Positions 8,186 to 14,130 of a stretch of 38,987 nt of DNA are shown here, in pieces (the first letter of the stretch is position 1; every line of letters starts with the position of its first letter). The stretch spans positions 1 to 38,987 of the IMG/VR virus record IMGVR_UViG_3300017788_000073. One strand, written 5' to 3'. The DNA comes from a virus. The notes under the pieces were generated by a model, which saw only the letters and a list, made by a program, of their open reading frames with translations, had not been told where the DNA came from and searched no databases. The translations under genes and the position numbers were made by a program.

Positions 8186-8385
8186 TAGCGCATTCCCCGC
8201 GTCTTCATTCGCGTCGGGCGAAAGTCCACGGTCGTGCGGATCGCATCGCTCTGCATAGGCCGCTTACGCGCCATCATGGCGGGCCGTTGCATCCGCGAGG
8301 GCTTTTGCAGCGCACGGGTGTTCTGGATCATGTCGCCCACGGTGACTGACCCCGGCATCACGCCTGCATATTCAAACTTTGCCAT
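8185..8385 (-). CDS. Small basic Met/Arg-rich protein
   Basis: 66 residues ([20 protein letters not shown] then [10 protein letters not shown]), Arg- and Met-rich in the C-terminal half ([17 protein letters not shown]). No recognised domain, membrane segment or cysteines. ATG 8385 lies two bases past the preceding stop and its own stop overlaps the start of the 46-residue basic protein, so it belongs to a chain of four tightly packed basic genes between terminase and portal. A role in packaging or head completion is inference from position only. Confidence 0.6.
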   Translation of the reverse strand: MAKFEYAGVMPGSVTVGDMIQNTRALQKPSRMQRPAMMARKRPMQSDAIRTTVDFRPTRMKTRGMR

Positions 8386-8387
8386 GA

Positions 8388-8546
8388 TTACTTCCTCTTT
8401 TTAGCCGTTTTGGCCGAGTCACGGAACGCTTTGGCCGTCGGAGCGCCTTTCGCGCCAGCCGTTCGCATCTTTTCGCCACTGCCTGCGGCGATTCTACGTC
8501 TTTTCGCCGCGATATTGGCGTACAAACCGGGTTTATGACTGCTCAT
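8388..8546 (-). CDS. Small Lys/Arg/Ala-rich protein
   Basis: 52 residues: MSSHKPGLYANIAAKRRRIA then AGSGEKMRTAGAKGAPTAKA and a basic end. This KPGLYANI-AKRxRI-AGSGEKMR-GAPTAKAF pattern is one I associate with tiny phage proteins that accompany DUF6321 genes. The start overlaps the stop of the DUF6321-like gene (TAATG). It is short enough to be missed by default gene calling. The highly basic, low-complexity composition suggests DNA contact inside the head; no direct evidence of function. Confidence 0.65.
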   Translation of the reverse strand: MSSHKPGLYANIAAKRRRIAAGSGEKMRTAGAKGAPTAKAFRDSAKTAKKRK

Positions 8547-8806
8547 TAGCATTTCCACCGTTTTAGTGAGGCTTTGGCCCGTTCGGCTGGGCCTTTAGCG
8601 TTACGAACCACGCCTTTCATGCGAGCGCAGAACGATTTCTTGCGTCCTGCCTCCGCTTTGGTCTTGGGGCTGGGCGCCGGAGCCTTGAGGTTACTGCCCG
8701 TCGCACGGTTGTACTTCGCACGACCCTTGGCGGTGAGGCCCGCACCCGCTTTGACGGACTGCTTCTCGCCGCGACCGACCGATAAACTGACCGATTTACG
8801 CCCCAT
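8546..8806 (-). CDS. DUF6321-like basic protein
   Basis: 86 residues from ATG 8806 (MGRKSVSLSVGRGEKQSVK); the longer open frame upstream is not supported because it reads into the gap after the terminase stop. Characteristic segments are GAGLTAKGRAKYNRATGSNL, KAPAPSPKTKAEAGRKKSFC and the C-terminal AKASLKRWKC. It matches the DUF6321 family common in phages between terminase and portal genes. Two conserved cysteines (in KSFCARM and the terminal KRWKC) are visible. Function unknown. Confidence 0.75.
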   Translation of the reverse strand: MGRKSVSLSVGRGEKQSVKAGAGLTAKGRAKYNRATGSNLKAPAPSPKTKAEAGRKKSFCARMKGVVRNAKGPAERAKASLKRWKC

Positions 8807-8834
8807 TATCCAAAAACCTCGCTGACGCTCGGCA

Positions 8835-10364
8835 TTACGCCCCCAGCCACGAGTTGTGCATCGCGCTGCCCTCATACGCCGTCACGCGGCGGGGTTTTTC
8901 GCGGTATTCGCGGCTCGCCACAGGGTACGCAAACGTACAGGCCAAGGCATCAGCGGCGTCCGGGGAGGCGAGGCCACGCGCTTTCATGTCTTTCTTGGCT
9001 TCCAACTGGATCGACCCCGAGGAATTCGGTTTCTGATGTGGCCCTGTGAGGTCGGCTTTCAGTTGTCGGTCTTGCGGAATCGACGCCGTTTGCAGCCACT
9101 CGCGCATCGAACCCCAGAGTTCAGCGCGTTTGTTGGCGTACATCGCCGGGGTCTTCGACTTCCAACTAAAATTCACGCCCCGAACGACCTTATACCGTTG
9201 CTCTTTTAGACGGTCAAGGATGCCGTAGCCAAGGCCACCTTCGTCTAGGACCACCAGCGCCGGTTGGAACTCTTCGATGGCGTCAATAACGCGACCCACT
9301 GTTGCCATCGTGTCTTCGCCTTGGTAACGACGGATTGCCACCAGGTCGCGGCCTTGTCGGACCACGATGACGGTGGAGTCGGCACCGGAGCGGGCGGGGT
9401 CCACGCCGACAACTTTTGGTGCGGTCTCATCCTTATAACGCCCTCGGACACTGGCACTGTCGACCAATGACGGAGGGATAAATTGGTCGTCTCCGTCGGA
9501 GGGGAACTGTCCGTAGACTTCGATTTTGGCTTGCGAGGAGTCTGCGCCGTATTCCGCAATGATTTGCTCGTAGACCGCTTTGTCCGTGTCTTCGACTTCG
9601 CGGGCGTCGATGTTCTGCGTCTGCCAGAAGTTTCTTTTCGCATGGAATGCCTCGAAGAAGTAGCCTTCGTTACGCCTAGGGTTACTGAACGCACACCAAA
9701 AACGGTTGGGCGTGTTTTCAGTAAAGAAGCCTTGAGCAACGTCCCATATTTTGTCTGGTATACCCGAGCTTTCGTCGAAAATCAGCATAACGCCATCCGC
9801 GTTGTGCAGACCCGCATACGCATCGGGGTTTTCTTCCGACCACAATCGTCCCTCAACCGCCCAATATCGGGTACCTTTTTTAAGGTCGCGCTCAACCAAC
9901 TCCGCAATCCACTTGGCGGGCGAGAGGCGCGTAGCCGAAATCTCAAACCAATGATTGTTAATTGACATGGCGAGCCACTTGGTAATTTCCGCCCAAGTGA
10001 TTGAGCGAAGCTGCGCCTCCGAGTTAGCCGATACGATGACCGACCCGCCGATGCGCGTAGAGAGCATCCAAAGCGTAATCCAAGACACCAACGCAGATTT
10101 GCCGATACCACGGCCCGAAGCTACGGCCATACGAAACACTTTGTAGTCCACGCGGCCTTGATTGTCGGCAATGTGTTGCTTGATCAGCCGCAAGATGTCG
10201 CGCTGCCATTTGCGCGGCCCTTTATGGTGTTCCAGCGGCGTGCCTTTCTGGCCCCACGGAAACACAAACCGCACAAACGCTTCGGGATCGTTAGCAACGT
10301 CCTTGGCCCAGATACGGGTCATCAAGGCCATTTCGTCTTCGGGACTATAGATGGGCGTCTGCAC
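8835..10364 (-). CDS. terL: Terminase large subunit (ATPase/nuclease)
   Basis: 509 residues. The packaging ATPase domain shows Walker A ASGRGIGKS (82-90), Walker B GVMLIFDE (191-198) and coupling motif AFSNP (225-229). The RNase-H-fold nuclease domain shows VVGVDPARSGADST (Asp 322), LVVLDEGG (Asp 374) and SPDAADAL (Asp 469/472). It cuts concatemeric DNA and pumps it through the portal. It starts at GTG 10364 with a GGAAG site inside the end of the small subunit gene (20-bp overlap), so the two subunits are probably coupled. Confidence 0.93.
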   Translation of the reverse strand: MQTPIYSPEDEMALMTRIWAKDVANDPEAFVRFVFPWGQKGTPLEHHKGPRKWQRDILRLIKQHIADNQGRVDYKVFRMAVASGRGIGKSALVSWITLWMLSTRIGGSVIVSANSEAQLRSITWAEITKWLAMSINNHWFEISATRLSPAKWIAELVERDLKKGTRYWAVEGRLWSEENPDAYAGLHNADGVMLIFDESSGIPDKIWDVAQGFFTENTPNRFWCAFSNPRRNEGYFFEAFHAKRNFWQTQNIDAREVEDTDKAVYEQIIAEYGADSSQAKIEVYGQFPSDGDDQFIPPSLVDSASVRGRYKDETAPKVVGVDPARSGADSTVIVVRQGRDLVAIRRYQGEDTMATVGRVIDAIEEFQPALVVLDEGGLGYGILDRLKEQRYKVVRGVNFSWKSKTPAMYANKRAELWGSMREWLQTASIPQDRQLKADLTGPHQKPNSSGSIQLEAKKDMKARGLASPDAADALACTFAYPVASREYREKPRRVTAYEGSAMHNSWLGA

Positions 10365-10827
10365 GTTGCTCTTCCAAGGCTACGGTTTCCACAACGTTAT
10401 GCCCTAGTGCAAGCCTCTCGCCCTGCAGTATGCGGCCCTCGATAACGCGAGACTCCGCCTCTTGCAGTGCAGCGGTGATACTGATCTGTGACTTGATATC
10501 AATGCTGATCTGCTGTTTTGGCATCCACTCGTGCAAATGGGTGAGCAGCGCCATAGCTGCCTTGCTATCGCCAGCCATAGCCGCATCTCGCACGACGGCA
10601 GCCGCTTCAACTTCACTGTCTGCACGACCCTTAGCCTCCGCGATAGAGGCCGCATGGTCAAGCGCCAAGAGCCGACGTAACTCAATCGGTAGTAAGCCCG
10701 CAGCAAACGCCAGGGCATCACCCTTGATGCCTAACTTCGAGGCTTCGTAGATACGCTCGAGTATCTCCGGCGTTGCCTTCAACTCCCGAGGCTCAAATGG
10801 AATCGATCTAAAGGCTTCCAAGCGCAC
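10345..10827 (-). CDS. terS: Terminase small subunit-like protein
   Basis: Up to 160 residues, mainly helical, directly upstream of and overlapping the large terminase gene. The N-terminal part (RELKATPEILERIYEASKLG followed by IKGDALAFAAGL) resembles a small HTH that would bind the packaging site; a central helical region may oligomerise. GTG 10827 is only about two bases from the GAGGAG site; TTG 10821, five bases after it, is a better-spaced start giving 158 residues. The assignment rests on position, size and helical character. Confidence 0.72.
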   Translation of the reverse strand: MRLEAFRSIPFEPRELKATPEILERIYEASKLGIKGDALAFAAGLLPIELRRLLALDHAASIAEAKGRADSEVEAAAVVRDAAMAGDSKAAMALLTHLHEWMPKQQISIDIKSQISITAALQEAESRVIEGRILQGERLALGHNVVETVALEEQRADAHL

Positions 10828-10999
10828 TCCTCACTCGTGTCTCTTTCTCGTAACCCTCACCGTCACACGAAGGTTGTTCGGTAAGCCAGCCATGCCAAAC
10901 CTTATGCGCACACCAGATGTTGTTGGTCAAGCGAGTCACGTCTGCCGACCAAAAACAGTCACGGCATAACTTTAAGGCAGGGTTAAGGGGTTCTTCCAT
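10808..10999 (-). CDS. Small four-Cys putative zinc-binding protein
   Basis: 63 residues with four cysteines: LCRDCFW near 12-15, NIWCAHKVW near 30 and QPSCDGEGYEKE near 45. This CxxC-C-C layout with aromatic neighbours resembles a small treble-clef or zinc-ribbon protein. It is the gene immediately before the terminase small subunit and overlaps it by 20 bases. Similar short Cys-rich proteins occur at the head of phage packaging operons, with unknown function. It starts at ATG 10999. Confidence 0.65.
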   Translation of the reverse strand: MEEPLNPALKLCRDCFWSADVTRLTNNIWCAHKVWHGWLTEQPSCDGEGYEKETRVRSALGSL

Positions 11000-11003
11000 A
11001 GGG

Positions 11004-11129
11004 TCAGCGTGTGGGGTCTGCCCACCGGGAGGCCGCGATCTCCAACAACCGTGGAGCCTGTGTGCCGAGGCGGAGCGTCCGTAAGGACGGTATTGCCTTA
11101 TGTATACGGTGAATGCTAGCCGGAGACAT
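11004..11129 (-). CDS. Short basic ORF at the head of the late operon
   Basis: A 41-codon frame: MSPASIHRIHKAIPSLRTLR, then LGTQAPRLLEIAASRWADPT and a final Arg. ATG 11127-11129 has AGGTGA nine bases upstream and AGGG closer in; an in-frame TGA lies 12 bases before the ATG, so the start is fixed. It stops four bases before the ATG of the Cys-rich gene, in line with the operon. No recognised family. Composition (Arg, Leu, Ala) is protein-like and the codon choice resembles its neighbours, but it is short and could be fortuitous. Confidence 0.45.
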   Translation of the reverse strand: MSPASIHRIHKAIPSLRTLRLGTQAPRLLEIAASRWADPTR

Positions 11130-11176
11130 AACCCTTATTCACCTTCAGCTTCCTCTCGGTCGCTACGTGCGCATCA

Positions 11177-11191
11177 CGTCAGACGCTGACG
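11177..11191. promoter_or_regulatory. Operator-like palindrome CGTCAG-ACG-CTGACG
   Basis: A perfect 6-bp inverted repeat with a 3-bp centre, 48 bases upstream of the first possible late gene and just below an A/T tract. Length and symmetry fit a dimeric HTH repressor site. I did not find a second full copy; a half site (CGTCAGCG) occurs at about 11299. Confidence 0.45.
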
Positions 11192-11203
11192 AAAGTGTAG
11201 CGT

Positions 11204-11228
11204 AAATATAAAAAATAAAAAATTGTTT
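11204..11228. promoter_or_regulatory. A/T-rich tract
   Basis: A 25-base run of almost pure A and T in an otherwise G/C-rich genome. On the minus strand it contains TATATT, a good -10 match for late transcription, but no good -35 lies 16-18 bases upstream, so a phage-controlled promoter or a DNA-unwinding element are both possible. Confidence 0.4.
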
Positions 11229-11246
11229 GCGGGTCTAACCGTAACA

Positions 11247-11292
11247 GTACAGGGGGTGGCTCTGGCCCTGTACCCCCACCCCCCCCCACCCC
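11247..11292. other. Hairpin plus C-run block with G-quadruplex potential on the minus strand
   Basis: GTACAGGG (11247-11254) and CCCTGTAC (11266-11273) form a perfect 8-bp inverted repeat with an 11-base loop. An alternative pairing uses GGGGGT (11252-11257) with ACCCCC (11272-11277). Next come runs of 5, 9 and 4 cytosines (11273-11277, 11279-11287, 11289-11292) separated by single A residues. The minus strand therefore carries at least four close G-runs, a quadruplex-type motif. Confidence 0.6.
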
Positions 11293-11303
11293 TGTCGCGT
11301 CAG

Positions 11304-11368
11304 CGCAACAAGTAGCGTTTCCCACAACAAGCAACGTCATAACATAACGTGTAGCGTAGACGCAACAA
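11304..11368. repeat. Short repeated elements CGCAACAA and GTAGCGT
   Basis: CGCAACAA occurs at 11304-11311 and 11361-11368. GTAGCGT occurs at 11312-11318 and 11351-11357, with a further copy at 11197-11203. The two elements appear in opposite order in the two clusters. A related CACAACAAGCAACG lies between them. This resembles a small iteron or operator array, but the copies are short. Confidence 0.4.
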
Positions 11369-11389
11369 CCTAGTGCAACCACTACGCGG

Positions 11390-11441
11390 TCATGCGTTGG
11401 CATGATGTTTGCATGGGACAAAGTGTTGCGTGTAAGCAACA
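11390..11441. repeat. Two short perfect hairpins
   Basis: TCATGC-GTTG-GCATGA (11390-11405) and TGTTGC-GTGTAA-GCAACA (11424-11441) are perfect 6-bp inverted repeats 18 bases apart. Neither is followed by a T-run, so neither is a terminator. They may be protein-binding sites; the second repeats the GCAACA core of the neighbouring repeats. Confidence 0.4.
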
Positions 11442-11574
11442 GAAAGCCTGGCAAAGATCGTGCCAAAGGGTGACCGAGGGGTGGATACGTGGTCACATGG
11501 TAAAAGTGCTTGAAAACGTTACCATAGGTTAAGTGCATGATTCTGCTAGGGAATTTGGCTGTTATGGTGAGATT

Positions 11575-11604
11575 TTGAGAAAAAGTGCATATACCATCTA
11601 TATA
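11575..11604 (+). promoter_or_regulatory. Candidate sigma70-type promoter for the small-gene operon
   Basis: TTGAGA (5/6 match to -35) at 11575-11580, an 18-base spacer and TATATA (4/6) at 11599-11604. It points toward the gene at 11818 and would give a leader of about 200 bases that includes a pyrimidine-rich stretch. This is the best such match I found in the region; other A/T-rich hexamers nearby make the exact choice uncertain. Confidence 0.4.
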
Positions 11605-11817
11605 CATACTTTACATAATCTACCTACGATTCCTTCCACACTTCTCACTTTTCCCTATTTTTTACCATAAACCTGTTTTTTCCTTTTCCTTTCATACACT
11701 TACGCTATGGTCAAAATTCTGTATCCGCTACATGGTCATGCCATGCGATACGCTAAACTTTAGTTTGCATCTATGTTCCAATGCATTGTCGATTCACTAA
11801 ATAACTACAGGTGACCT

Positions 11818-12141
11818 ATGACGACAATTATCGAAAACAAACTGATCGCCACAGGGTTTGAGCGCATATCAACGGGGGGAGGCTGTTATGCTTATTACAA
11901 ACCCGTAGACGGCAACCGTTACGTCATCGTAACGGACTCCGGCGGTATCGCGACCAATATAACTAATGACGACTACATCGTAGGACTTGAGGAAGAGGGC
12001 ACACAACTTGCCTACATCCTGCGCGACGGTAGCCGATCCCTTGTAGAAGTAGAAAACTACGCAGGGAATCCCACGATTAACCCTTCCCGCGATTACGCCA
12101 CCGTTGACGCAGCGCTTGCCGCATTCGGGGTGCAAGTATGA
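11818..12141 (+). CDS. Unknown early protein, first gene of the small-gene operon
   Basis: 107 residues beginning MTTIIENKLIATGFERIST. Mostly alternating beta-strands with a Gly/Tyr-rich segment (GGGCYAYYKPVDGNRYVIV) and an acidic middle (LEEEGTQ). I do not recognise the family. The start is set by the leader AGGTGACCTATG, repeated in front of three other genes of this unit. Its stop overlaps the start of the next gene. A host-takeover or regulatory role would be a guess based only on position. Confidence 0.7.
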   Translation: MTTIIENKLIATGFERISTGGGCYAYYKPVDGNRYVIVTDSGGIATNITNDDYIVGLEEEGTQLAYILRDGSRSLVEVENYAGNPTINPSRDYATVDAALAAFGVQV

Positions 12142-12254
12142 AGCGCCCCACAATCCTATTCGCTTTACTTGCCGCACTCTACTTGCTAGCGGCATTCGTT
12201 GACCCGTGCGACAACGCACCGAACTGCAATCCCACAACCATCAAAAACCAATAG
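12138..12254 (+). CDS. Tiny membrane or exported peptide
   Basis: 38 residues: MKRPTILFALLAALYLLAAF, then VDPCDNAPNCNPTTIKNQ. Two basic residues followed by an 18-residue hydrophobic stretch look like a signal anchor; the remaining polar tail has two cysteines that could form a disulphide in the periplasm. ATG 12138 overlaps the preceding stop (ATGA), supporting coupled translation. A superinfection-exclusion or membrane-modulating role is possible but not shown. Too short for default gene calling. Confidence 0.65.
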   Translation: MKRPTILFALLAALYLLAAFVDPCDNAPNCNPTTIKNQ

Positions 12255-12261
12255 GTGACTT

Positions 12262-12510
12262 ATGCATCCTTACGCTCAATACAAGCCCAACGGCAAGCTC
12301 TGGCACGCAGGAAAAACCATCTATGGATTGTGTGCTGCTTGGAACCATGCCACTAGTCCATCTCGTTTAATGACTAAAGAAGAGCATAAGCGTGCAAACG
12401 CATATGCGCGGGCAATCCGCAATCGCATTATGCGAATGGGATATCGGGACGGTACGCACTACATGATATGGCACGAAAATGGGCATATGCAGCCCAAGGC
12501 TATTCGTTGA
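12262..12510 (+). CDS. Unknown basic early protein
   Basis: 82 residues, basic and helical: MHPYAQYKPNGKLWHAGKTI, then a central MTKEEHKRANAYARAIRNRI helix and a His/Trp-rich end (HYMIWHENGHMQPKAIR). No recognised domain; the charge suggests nucleic-acid binding. The start is defined by AATAGGTGACTTATG, the same initiation element as at 11818, 12593 and 13458. It is followed by an 82-base gap carrying two perfect hairpins. Confidence 0.65.
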   Translation: MHPYAQYKPNGKLWHAGKTIYGLCAAWNHATSPSRLMTKEEHKRANAYARAIRNRIMRMGYRDGTHYMIWHENGHMQPKAIR

Positions 12511-12526
12511 TTGATAGTGCAGCCTG

Positions 12527-12569
12527 TAGCGCATTCTTACGGGTGCGCTATGGGACGCGCTATCGCGTC
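12527..12569 (+). other. Two adjacent perfect hairpins in the intergenic gap
   Basis: TAGCGCA (12527-12533) pairs with TGCGCTA (12544-12550), and GACGCG (12554-12559) pairs with CGCGTC (12564-12569) across a CTAT loop. No T-run follows. The pair sits between two genes of the same operon, just before a copy of the repeated initiation element, and could act in mRNA processing or translation control. Confidence 0.5.
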
Positions 12570-12592
12570 GAATAACTATCTACAGGTGACCT

Positions 12593-12880
12593 ATGCAAAC
12601 TGATACCCGCCGCCACAACGGATGGACAAATTACGCCACTTGGCGCGTGAGTCTTGAGGTGTTCGATGGGTTTAACCCGTTTGATTACTTCAGCGATTGC
12701 AACCCCGATGATATTTATGGCCTATCTAAAGACTTGCAGGATTACGCGGATGAGGTGTTATTTGAGGACGCAACGGTTGAGGGACTGGCGGCAGGTTACG
12801 CTCGCGCCTTTCTTGCTGACGTTAATTGGTACGAAATCGCTGAACACTTGGTCGACGCTTACCGCGAGGAGGCCGTATGA
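12593..12880 (+). CDS. NGWTNYATW-type phage protein
   Basis: 95 residues. The N-terminal motif HNGWTNYATWRVSLEVFDGF is a recognisable signature of a widespread small phage/plasmid family (DUF7249-like) of unknown function. It is followed by an acidic helical region (SKDLQDYADEVLFEDATVEG) and an amphipathic C-terminus ending EIAEHLVDAYREEAV. The start follows TACAGGTGACCTATG, a copy of the repeated initiation element. Its end overlaps the next gene by four bases. Confidence 0.75.
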   Translation: MQTDTRRHNGWTNYATWRVSLEVFDGFNPFDYFSDCNPDDIYGLSKDLQDYADEVLFEDATVEGLAAGYARAFLADVNWYEIAEHLVDAYREEAV

Positions 12881-13140
12881 CTATGCTGCACACTCCCGCG
12901 CCTTGGTCGCTTGGCTCGAACGGTGCGACTACGAAAGTTGTAGACGCAGACGGCAAAGCAATCTGCATGGTGACGTACCGAAAAGACCATTGGAACGGCG
13001 ACCTACTTGTCGCCGCGCCTAACCTTCTCGCCGCTTTGCGGCTCGCCGAATCTGCCCTTGACGCGTATTCCGGCGGCGAGTCTGCCGACCTTGCCGCGAT
13101 CCGCGCCGCCATTGCTTTAGCCACAGGGGACAACGCATGA
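12877..13140 (+). CDS. Small phage protein of the LLVAAPNLLAAL type
   Basis: 87 residues. HTPAPWSLGSNGATTKVVDA, a GDLLVAAPNLLAALRLAESA helix and a C-terminal AIRAAIALATGD are typical of a common phage hypothetical family. The C-terminal half resembles the product of 13458-13667 (LLSAAPAMLDALR...VRAAIAKATG), suggesting the two genes are paralogues within one operon. ATG 12877 overlaps the preceding stop. Function unknown. Confidence 0.75.
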   Translation: MTMLHTPAPWSLGSNGATTKVVDADGKAICMVTYRKDHWNGDLLVAAPNLLAALRLAESALDAYSGGESADLAAIRAAIALATGDNA

Positions 13141-13379
13141 AAATCGAAGCAATCTATGTGCATGGGTTCGTATTAACCGACGCGGGTGACGGCGATACGT
13201 TAAGCGAATATGTAGACATGGAAGCACGGCGACCCGACGGGTTTTGTGCCTATGAGATATGGGCGGATGGGAGTGAGTGGGATGGCGGGGAGGAATGCGA
13301 CTTCCCGACACTTGAGGCTGCTCTAGCGTGGGCAGACGCTCGCGCCGCCGTCCATAACGTGCCCGTGCAGGTCTATTGA
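13137..13379 (+). CDS. Unknown acidic early protein
   Basis: 80 residues, acidic and Trp/Tyr-rich: MKIEAIYVHGFVLTDAGDGD, then YEIWADGSEWDGGEECDFPT and a helical end LEAALAWADARAAVHNVPVQ. No recognised domain. The high net negative charge raises the possibility of a DNA-mimic or inhibitor protein, which is speculation. ATG 13137 overlaps the stop of the previous gene (ATGA). It is followed by a 78-base gap containing a strong hairpin. Confidence 0.65.
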   Translation: MKIEAIYVHGFVLTDAGDGDTLSEYVDMEARRPDGFCAYEIWADGSEWDGGEECDFPTLEAALAWADARAAVHNVPVQVY

Positions 13380-13391
13380 GTCGTTACCCTT

Positions 13392-13418
13392 TGCCGCACC
13401 TGCCCACGGGGTGCGGCA
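13392..13418 (+). other. 9-bp perfect hairpin in the operon
   Basis: TGCCGCACC (13392-13400) pairs with GGTGCGGCA (13410-13418) around a 9-base loop. It lies 12 bases after a stop codon and about 40 bases before the next ATG. No T-run follows, so it is more likely a processing or partial-termination signal than a simple terminator. Confidence 0.5.
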
Positions 13419-13457
13419 CGGGGTGGCGATTGTGCCGCCTAACTGAAAGGGTGACTT

Positions 13458-13667
13458 ATGCAAATTGAAGTTATAGGCCCGCGCACGGGCAAGTACACGG
13501 GCAACCTATTGTCTGCCGCTCCTGCGATGCTTGACGCATTACGCTGCGCTCTTGCCGATTTAGAGGGAATCTTGCCGGAATACGATCCCGAACGCGAGCA
13601 TCCCGCGTGGGAGACATTGGAAGAGGTTCGCGCCGCTATTGCCAAAGCAACGGGGGTGCAACCATGA
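13458..13667 (+). CDS. Small phage protein, paralogue of the 12877 gene
   Basis: 69 residues: MQIEVIGPRTGKYTGNLLSA, then APAMLDALRCALADLEGILP and a VRAAIAKATGVQP end. The NLLSAAPAMLDALR and RAAIAKATG segments align with NLLAALRLAESA and RAAIALATG of the product of 12877-13140. The start is set by AAAGGGTGACTTATG, the fourth copy of the repeated initiation element. Overlaps the following gene by four bases. Function unknown. Confidence 0.7.
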   Translation: MQIEVIGPRTGKYTGNLLSAAPAMLDALRCALADLEGILPEYDPEREHPAWETLEEVRAAIAKATGVQP

Positions 13668-13918
13668 GCCGCGTGATAGAACAGTTTGATTCGGTCGTCA
13701 TGCTTTACGGGACCGATTGGGAAGCCCGCATAACTGCCGAATGGGATATGGAGGACGGTTGGCAAGTTATCGGGTGCGAGCTTGGCGGGGTGTGTATTGA
13801 GGCCGACATGGTGCGATTCGCTAAAGCCGCCGAAGTGAACCTGGCGACCTTGACCGAATCGGAACTGGCGAACCTGCACGCCCATGTCGTCAGTTTGGAC
13901 AGGGGGGCGAGCGTATGA
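13664..13918 (+). CDS. Unknown acidic early protein
   Basis: 84 residues from ATG 13664 (MSRVIEQFDSVVMLYGTDWE), chosen because it overlaps the previous stop as ATGA; the longer frame upstream is antisense-like. The N-terminal half is a beta-rich DWEARITAEWDMEDGWQVIG segment and the C-terminal half is helical with LTESELANLHAHV. No family recognised. Position in a chain of overlapping genes supports expression as part of the operon. Confidence 0.65.
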   Translation: MSRVIEQFDSVVMLYGTDWEARITAEWDMEDGWQVIGCELGGVCIEADMVRFAKAAEVNLATLTESELANLHAHVVSLDRGASV

Positions 13919-14130
13919 TTGTCCGCCCGCTTGATTTAACTACGCTGATGCACATTGCCGAACGGCACGGTGCGCTTGTAATCGCGGACGAAACGGACGG
14001 GCCGGAAATTATTTTCGATGCGGACGCGTTTGAGCGGTTTACTGACCAGTTATTCCAATTCGGCCTCGACTTCGGGCTGCAATGTGCGCAGGACATCGTA
14101 GACCGAACGAAAGTCGGGGGTGCGCCGTGA
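13915..14130 (+). CDS. Unknown early protein
   Basis: 71 residues: MIVRPLDLTTLMHIAERHGA, then a strand-turn LVIADETDGPEIIFDADAFE and a helical FTDQLFQFGLDFGLQCAQDI ending. No membrane segment or known motif. Its ATG overlaps the upstream stop and its own stop overlaps the next gene's GTG, so it is part of an unbroken overlapping series. Function unknown. Confidence 0.6.
   Translation: MIVRPLDLTTLMHIAERHGALVIADETDGPEIIFDADAFERFTDQLFQFGLDFGLQCAQDIVDRTKVGGAP

Larger units (their letters stand above)
11130..11817. other. Divergent control region between late and small-gene operons
   Basis: About 690 bases without a convincing gene, between the minus late unit and the plus small-gene unit. From left to right it holds an operator-like palindrome, an A/T tract, a hairpin beside a C-run block, short repeats, two more hairpins, a candidate promoter reading right and a pyrimidine-rich stretch (about 11630-11702). 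It must contain at least one promoter for each direction and is the best candidate for an origin or packaging site. Open frames on both strands here have unnatural composition. Confidence 0.75.

Noticed and set aside
11000-11200. tRNA gene near the hairpins upstream of the packaging genes
   Set aside because: No GGTTCGA-type T-loop or acceptor stem; the stems are isolated inverted repeats.
11179-11607. 142-codon minus-strand open frame in the control region
   Set aside because: It reads through the C-run block and A/T tract, has no family resemblance and odd composition (Cys/Thr/Tyr/Leu clusters). The structured repeats explain the sequence better.
11585-11800. 71-codon plus-strand frame in the pyrimidine-rich stretch
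   Set aside because: Phe/Ser/Leu-rich translation of a pyrimidine tract, no ribosome site, not followed by an overlapping gene.
12527-13418. Hairpins called as intrinsic terminators
   Set aside because: No T-run follows any of them and genes continue in the same direction.
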